Shown here in pieces: positions 58,328-64,000 of a DNA stretch of 64,000 bases; position 1 is the stretch's first letter, and the number at the start of each line of letters is the position of its first letter. The notes under the pieces were generated by a model. That model was not told the DNA's origin. It searched no databases and saw only the letters and a program-made list of their open reading frames with translations. Location of the stretch: positions 1,054,001-1,118,000 of the forward strand of contig JAGMUV010000020.1 in assembly GCA_020744425.1 (NCBI GenBank), written 5' to 3'. Position numbers and translations under genes: made by a program. Source of the DNA: Dactylonectria macrodidyma (Eukaryota; Ascomycota; Sordariomycetes; Hypocreales; Nectriaceae).

Positions 58328-61300
58328 ATGAGCGCCAGCTCCTCCACCGTGGACAATGAGTCCATCACGGCTGACGAAACACTACATACCGCCGCCCTCG
58401 AGGATAGGGTGGAGAAGACACACTCTTCACGCAATACGGCATGGCACATGGAAAACGAGCTTCAGATGATGCAGAACCGAGACGAAGAAGCCGGAGACAA
58501 GCCCAGAAAGCTTGGAGTCAGCTGGCAAAACCTCACCGTCAAAGGCATCGGCAGCGACGCCACGTTCAACGAGAATGTCGTCTCCCAATTCTATCCCTTT
58601 CATGGGGTAAGCAAAGATGCCCCGATGAGGACCATCATCGACAACTCGTATGGCTGTGTCAAACCCGGAGAGATGCTCCTCGTCCTTGGTCGCCCTGGAT
58701 CAGGCTGCACGACGTTGCTAAGCGTCCTTGCCAACAACCGACTCGGCTACGAAGAGGTTACCGGAGACGTTAATTTTGGTACCATGTCCGCCCAGGAAGC
58801 CAAACAGTATCGTGGCCAAATAATCATGAATACGGAGGACGAAATCTTCTTCCCAACCCTTAGCGTCGAGGCCACTATCGACTTTGCTGCCCGTATGAAG
58901 GTCCCATTTCACCTACCGCCCGGGACCGAGACATATGAGGAGTACGCCCAATTCTACAAAGACTTCCTCCTGCGATCGGTCGGCATCTCTCACACTGCCC
59001 ATACAAAGGTGGGAGACGCCTTCATTAGGGGTGTCTCGGGAGGAGAAAGGAAACGTGTGTCCATTTTAGAGTGCCTGACCACTCGCGCGAGTGTCTTCTG
59101 CTGGGATAACTCGACGAGAGGTCTTGATGCCAGCACAGCTCTTGAATGGATCAAGGCAAGCAGGGCGATGACCGACATCCTCGGTCTCACGACCATCGTC
59201 ACGCTGTATCAGGCAGGCAACGGCATCTACGAGCACTTTGACAAGGTCCTCGTTCTTGACGAAGGCAGGCAGATTTTCTACGGACCTCGACAGGATGCCG
59301 TTCCCTTCATGGAGGAACTTGGCTTCATGCGGGACTCTGGCTCCAACCGAGGAGATTACCTGACGGGCGTGACAGTTCCTACCGAACGTCTAATTACTCC
59401 AGGATATGAGAACACGTTCCCCCGCACCGCCGACGCGGTTCGTGCCGCATACCACCGGTCAGCTATCAAGCCGAAGATGCTGGATGAATGTCAAACTTAC
59501 CCAACAAGTGAGGAAGCTGTGGAGAACACGGTCGTCTTCAGAGAAATGGTCGCCCGCGAGAAGCACCGAGGCGTACCAAAAAGATCACCCGTTACCGCCG
59601 ACTTCATCACTCAAGTCAAGACGGCCATTACCAGGCAGTATCAGATCATGTGGGGCGATAAGTCGACGCTATTCATGAAGCAAGGCGCAACAGTCATCCA
59701 GGCCCTGCTCGGCGGTTCTCTTTTTTACAATGCTCCTGCGAACTCCGCCGGCCTCTTCCTCAAGGGCGGTGCACTGTTCTTCTCGATTCTCTACAACGCC
59801 CTTCTTGCTCTTTCAGAAGTCACCGACTCCTTCACTGGCAGACCCATTCTGGCCAAGCACCGCTCTTTCGCATTGTATGACCCAGCAGCTATCTGTATCG
59901 CCCAAGTTGCGGCAGACTTGCCCATTCTAATGTTCCAAGTCACACACTTTGGCCTCGTTCTCTACTTCATGGTGGGTCTCAAGACTACTTCTGCCGCCTT
60001 CTTTACCTACTTGGTGACCAATTTCATGACTGCAATGTCCATGACTGCTTTCTTTCGGGTGATCGGCGCTGCATTTCCTACCTTTGACGCCGCCACAAAG
60101 GTCTCGGGTCTGTCAATCGTCGCTTTCTTTGTCTATATGGGTTACATGATTATCAAGCCCGAGATGCATCCATGGTTTGTCTGGATCTTTTGGATCAACC
60201 CCATGGCCTATGGATTTGAAGCTCTTCTTGGGAACGAGTTCCATGACCAGGATATTCCCTGTGTTGGTCCCAACATTATCCCCAGCGGCCCTGGCTATAC
60301 TAGTGGAATTGGCGGACAGTCATGTGCTGGTGTTGGCGGCGCGTTGCCTGGTGCCACGGGCGTTGCAGGTGACGACTATCTTGCATACATGTCCTTCAGC
60401 CACAGCCATATCTGGCGGAATTTTGGTATCAATTGCGCGTGGTGGGTGCTGTTTGTTGCGCTCACCATCTTCTTCACCTCCCGGTGGAAGCAAGTAGGAG
60501 AAGGTGGCCGCAACCTCCTCATCCCTCGAGAACAACATCACAAGTCAAAGCACCTCTTGCCATCCAGAGACGAGGAGTCGCGAGTCACTGAGAAGCCTCC
60601 AGTCGTATCAGGATCAGATTCATCGGAGAGGAACCTCGACAATAACCTTATTCGCAACCGAAGCATCTTCACCTGGAAGGACTTGACGTATACCGTCAAA
60701 ACGCCCGACGGCGATCGCGTCCTTCTTGACAACGTGCAGGGGTATGTCAAACCCGGTATGCTTGGAGCTCTGATGGGGTCCTCTGGTGCCGGCAAGACAA
60801 CCCTCCTCGACGTCCTCGCGCAGCGAAAAACTGAAGGAACTATTCATGGATCCGTCTTAGTCGATGGGCGTCCCATCCCCATCTCTTTTCAGCGTTCTGC
60901 CGGCTACGTTGAGCAATTGGATGTCCATGAGCCGCTAGCAACAGTTCGCGAGGCCCTCGAATTTTCGGCCCTCCTACGCCAGTCTCGCGATACGCCCACC
61001 GAAGAAAAGCTGCGATATGTTGACACTATCGTGAACCTCCTGGAACTGAATGACCTCGAGCATACGCTTGTAGGTCGCCCGGGTTCTGGTCTCTCTATCG
61101 AACAACGCAAACGTCTCACCATTGCGGTCGAACTAGTAGCAAAGCCGAGCATTCTTATTTTCCTAGACGAACCTACATCCGGACTTGATGGTCAGGCGGC
61201 TTACAATACTGTCCGCTTCCTCCGCAAACTTGCTGAAGCTGGACAAGCCATCTTGGTGACCATTCATCAACCGTCAGCACAGCTATTCGCACAATTCGAC

Positions 61301-62700
61301 ACGCTCTTATTGCTTGCCAGTGGTGGGAAGACTGTATACTTTGGTGATATCGGTCAGAACGCAAGCACTATCAAGGAATACTTTGGTCGCTACGGAGCCC
61401 CTTGCCCACCTGAAGCCAACCCAGCTGAGCACATGATCGATGTAGTGTCAGGGAACAGGGGTCCGCCTCAGGATCATGACTGGAACCAAATCTGGCTACA
61501 GTCGCCGGAACACGTTCAGCTCTCTAAGGATCTGGAACACATGGTTTCCGAAGCTACCTCTCGACCTTCAGCGGTCAATGATGACGGAAACGAGTTCGCA
61601 GCTTCGATGTGGACACAGACGAAACTGGTAACACATCGAATGAACATCTCGCTCTTCCGGAACACTGAATACGTCGACAATAAGGTTGCCATGCACATCA
61701 GTCTGGCGCTTCTGAACGGTTTCACCTTCTGGATGATTGGGGACAGTCTTACCGACCTCCAGCAGAATCTCTTCACCATCTTCAACTTCATTTTTGTTGC
61801 GCCAGGTGTTATTTCGCAGCTCCAGCCTCTCTTCATCGATCGCCGCGATATCTATGAGGCGCGAGAGAAAAAGAGCAAGATGTACCATTGGGCCCCGTTC
61901 GTCACTGGCCTTATTGTCTCCGAATTCCCCTACCTGATTGTCTGTGCACTGCTCTATTACGTCTGTTGGTACTTTACTTGCGGTCTTCCAACCGCTGCAG
62001 AGCATGCCGGTAGTGTGTTCTTCGTCGTGGTAAGTATTCTCTTTTCTCCCCACTCAATTCGTACTGGTTTTGCAGCGTCACTGACACTTTTCAGGTAATG
62101 TACGAATGTCTATACACTGGTATTGGACAGATGATCGCCGCGTATACTCCCAACGCCGTTTTCGCATCTCTTGTCAATCCCTTGGTGGTCACAACTCTGG
62201 TTTCATTCTGTGGTGTTATGATACCCTACAGCCAGATCGAGCCATTTTGGAGATATTGGTGAGAAATTCTTTCGTATTAAACGACCTTGTCTGCGCAGGT
62301 TCTAACAAAATCACCTCACAGGATGTACTATATCGACCCCTTCAACTACCTCATGAGTTCCCTTCTCGTCTTTACTACTTGGGACAAGCCAGTCCACTGC
62401 AAGCCCGGAGAATTTGCGGTATTTGATCCAGCCCCCAACACAACCTGTACCGAGTATCTTGCCGATTATCAGGGTGGCATGGGAGCGGCTACAAATCTCC
62501 TCAATCCAAACGCAACCGCTGCTTGCCGCGTCTGTCAATACACTGAGGGAAGCGACTACCTCCGGACGCTCAATCTCAGTGAAGAATACTATGGATGGAG
62601 GAACGCGGGTATTGTTGCTACCTTTGTCGTGGGCATTTACGGTCTCGTATTCCTCATGATGAAGCTCAGGACAAAGGCAACCAAAAAGGCTGAGTCCTAG
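58328..62700 (+). CDS. PDR-type ABC-G transporter, full size (second copy)
   Basis: Three exons (58328-62029, 62095-62258, 62322-62700) give 1414 aa. NBD1 has Walker A GRPGSGCT (121-128, Cys in place of Lys, normal for PDR NBD1) and [14 protein letters not shown]1 includes [23 protein letters not shown]2 has [33 protein letters not shown] and [15 protein letters not shown]2 ends with [17 protein letters not shown] and a YGWRNAGI segment. It is a plasma-membrane exporter of toxic or self-made compounds. The two C-terminal introns are both canonical; the first transporter (16880) has ten introns, so these are not recent duplicates. The divergent C6 regulator and CCGCGG elements suggest a local regulator-pump pair. 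Substrate unknown. Confidence 0.96.
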
Positions 62701-64000
62701 TCTCGTCAACAAGGGGCTTTGTTGGTGGCTATAGCGCACATTAATCCATGCAATCTGTATGGAGCTCCTATTTTGCAGATTTCAACAGGCTTAGTGTGGG
62801 GGTGTGGGGGTGAGGGACTGCTTGATAGTCTCCTCACTGCTTCACTTCCCTACCCTATATGCTCTCCAAGTTCACTCTTGCTCACTTAGTTCCACCTCTT
62901 TCTTTCTTAACTACTTATTATAATGCTTTTATATATTACAAAACAGATTCTGCCAATTATTGATGGTGACATATTGCGTCCCAGCCGCAGAACCAACGTC
63001 CTCATTTGGAGATGCAACCAGCTTTGGCCCGTAACTGGGACCAGTACCAGTAAGGATCAGCTTGCAATTCGGGCCTGCGGACCCCAGTCCAAACTGTCCC
63101 GCATCACTGGCATGCCTTTGATGGAAATATCACTCTGCTTTATTATAAAGTTGTTAATATTTGAACGGCTACAAGATGGTGTTGATTTAACTGCATGTTG
63201 CCACAGCGCAATGATAGCCAAACATAGGAAGATATTCTTAAACATGATTAGACTGAGTCGACCAGACAGAGTCGCCTCGACTGCACAGCTGAGAATGTAG
63301 GTGACTGTATTAATATCTGGCCTCTCCCGTCCCGGAAGAATAGGAGCCTTCTCTTTTATAGCGTTGAAGGTGATGGATCCTTAGTGGCCCCTGCTACAAG
63401 CTCTTGTGAAGTCTTAGTTGCAGTCCTCACCGAAGCCCCCGAGAACATGTGAATGAGTCCCTAAATGGTAACGATGTGGGGTCGCAATGTACCCTTAGCC
63501 TCGTGCGCGTTCCTGGGGTAGATTCTTGGCTCATGTGCCACCCCGCATTAGGGCTCCTCGCGTCATCGGTCCTTCTCCCAGTCATAAGTCCAGCCTCGGT
63601 AGCAGACGAAAATGTTGCTGTTGATGTGCTGTTCGGGATTCGACTTTCGGGCCGTTTATTTTCGTGTGCACCTTTAGTACCTTAACGAGGATTCACGTCT
63701 ATTAACCCAGTGTTAACTCTGTCAAAATAAACTACTGCAAGGTGTAACCAAAAGGGCCGTTAACAAGACAAGATGAGGTCAATACAAGATTGAAACGGCA
63801 TCAACTACCCATCCAACATAGTTAAGGCTGGTTAGGACAGACATTTCTCCGGATCCTAATTCGTTAATTACCTGTCGGCCCGAAATGGCCTGTCTGGCAG
63901 GTGATGAGGTACGGCTCGGCCAAGGGTTGGTGATGGCGGAGTCTCCGCCTCGCTAACAGATTAGCTCCTAAACAGGTACAAGAATACAGGAAACATACCA
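62701..64000. other. Gene-free right end
   Basis: This is the 3' flank of the transporter followed by about 1.2 kb with only short frames. Nothing could be assigned. Confidence 0.5.

Noticed and set aside
16880..62700. A complete secondary-metabolite cluster
   Set aside because: No polyketide synthase, peptide synthetase, terpene or dimethylallyl enzyme is present in the window.
1..64000. CRISPR arrays, operons or bacterial features
   Set aside because: The DNA is fungal nuclear sequence with spliceosomal introns; no spaced direct-repeat array is present.

Overview
The window is nuclear DNA of a filamentous ascomycete (Pezizomycotina, most likely a Sordariomycete such as a Fusarium-like Hypocrealean). 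The evidence is short introns (about 48-84 nt, GT..CTRAY..YAG), and gene families expanded or found mainly in such fungi: Zn2Cys6 and bZIP-DUF3425 regulators, hydrophobins, PDR-type ABC-G pumps, NmrA-like proteins, a LaeA-like methyltransferase, a SIT-type siderophore transporter and a fungal rhodopsin-like receptor. I reconstructed about 63 introns by hand. For every spliced gene the summed exon length is a multiple of three and the joined protein reads through its conserved motifs. The genus is inference.

Layout. 0.1-3.1 kb: an NLR-like (STAND) NACHT/ankyrin protein. 4.4-7.8 kb: a Zn2Cys6 regulator divergent from a short-chain dehydrogenase. 7.8-11.6 kb: mostly gene-free, AT-rich in part, with one decayed coding remnant. 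11.6-13.5 kb: two divergent hydrophobin genes, one of them split into four small exons. 16.9-35.8 kb: an efflux and regulation block made of an 11-exon PDR transporter, an NmrA-like protein, a bZIP, an MFS pump, a Zn2Cys6 regulator, a LaeA-like methyltransferase and a second MFS pump. 39.1-42.9 kb: a siderophore transporter followed by an alpha/beta-hydrolase, with a GATA site of SreA type upstream. 43.2-50.0 kb: a secreted modular protein, a stop-ridden pseudogene, a truncated small gene and a rhodopsin-like membrane protein. 51.6-55.3 kb: a GMC oxidoreductase and a second NmrA-like protein. 56.3-62.7 kb: a Zn2Cys6 regulator divergent from a second PDR transporter, with palindromic CCGCGG elements between them. 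The rest is gene-poor.

How it fits together. There is no polyketide, peptide or terpene backbone enzyme, so this is not a complete biosynthetic cluster. It looks like an accessory region rich in transporters and their presumed local regulators, plus redox and ester-cleaving enzymes (SDR, GMC, hydrolase), which would suit xenobiotic handling, iron uptake and surface biology. Divergent promoters pair a regulator with an enzyme or pump three times (6.2-6.8, 26.8-27.5 and 57.6-58.3 kb). Functional links are inferred from position and promoter motifs only.
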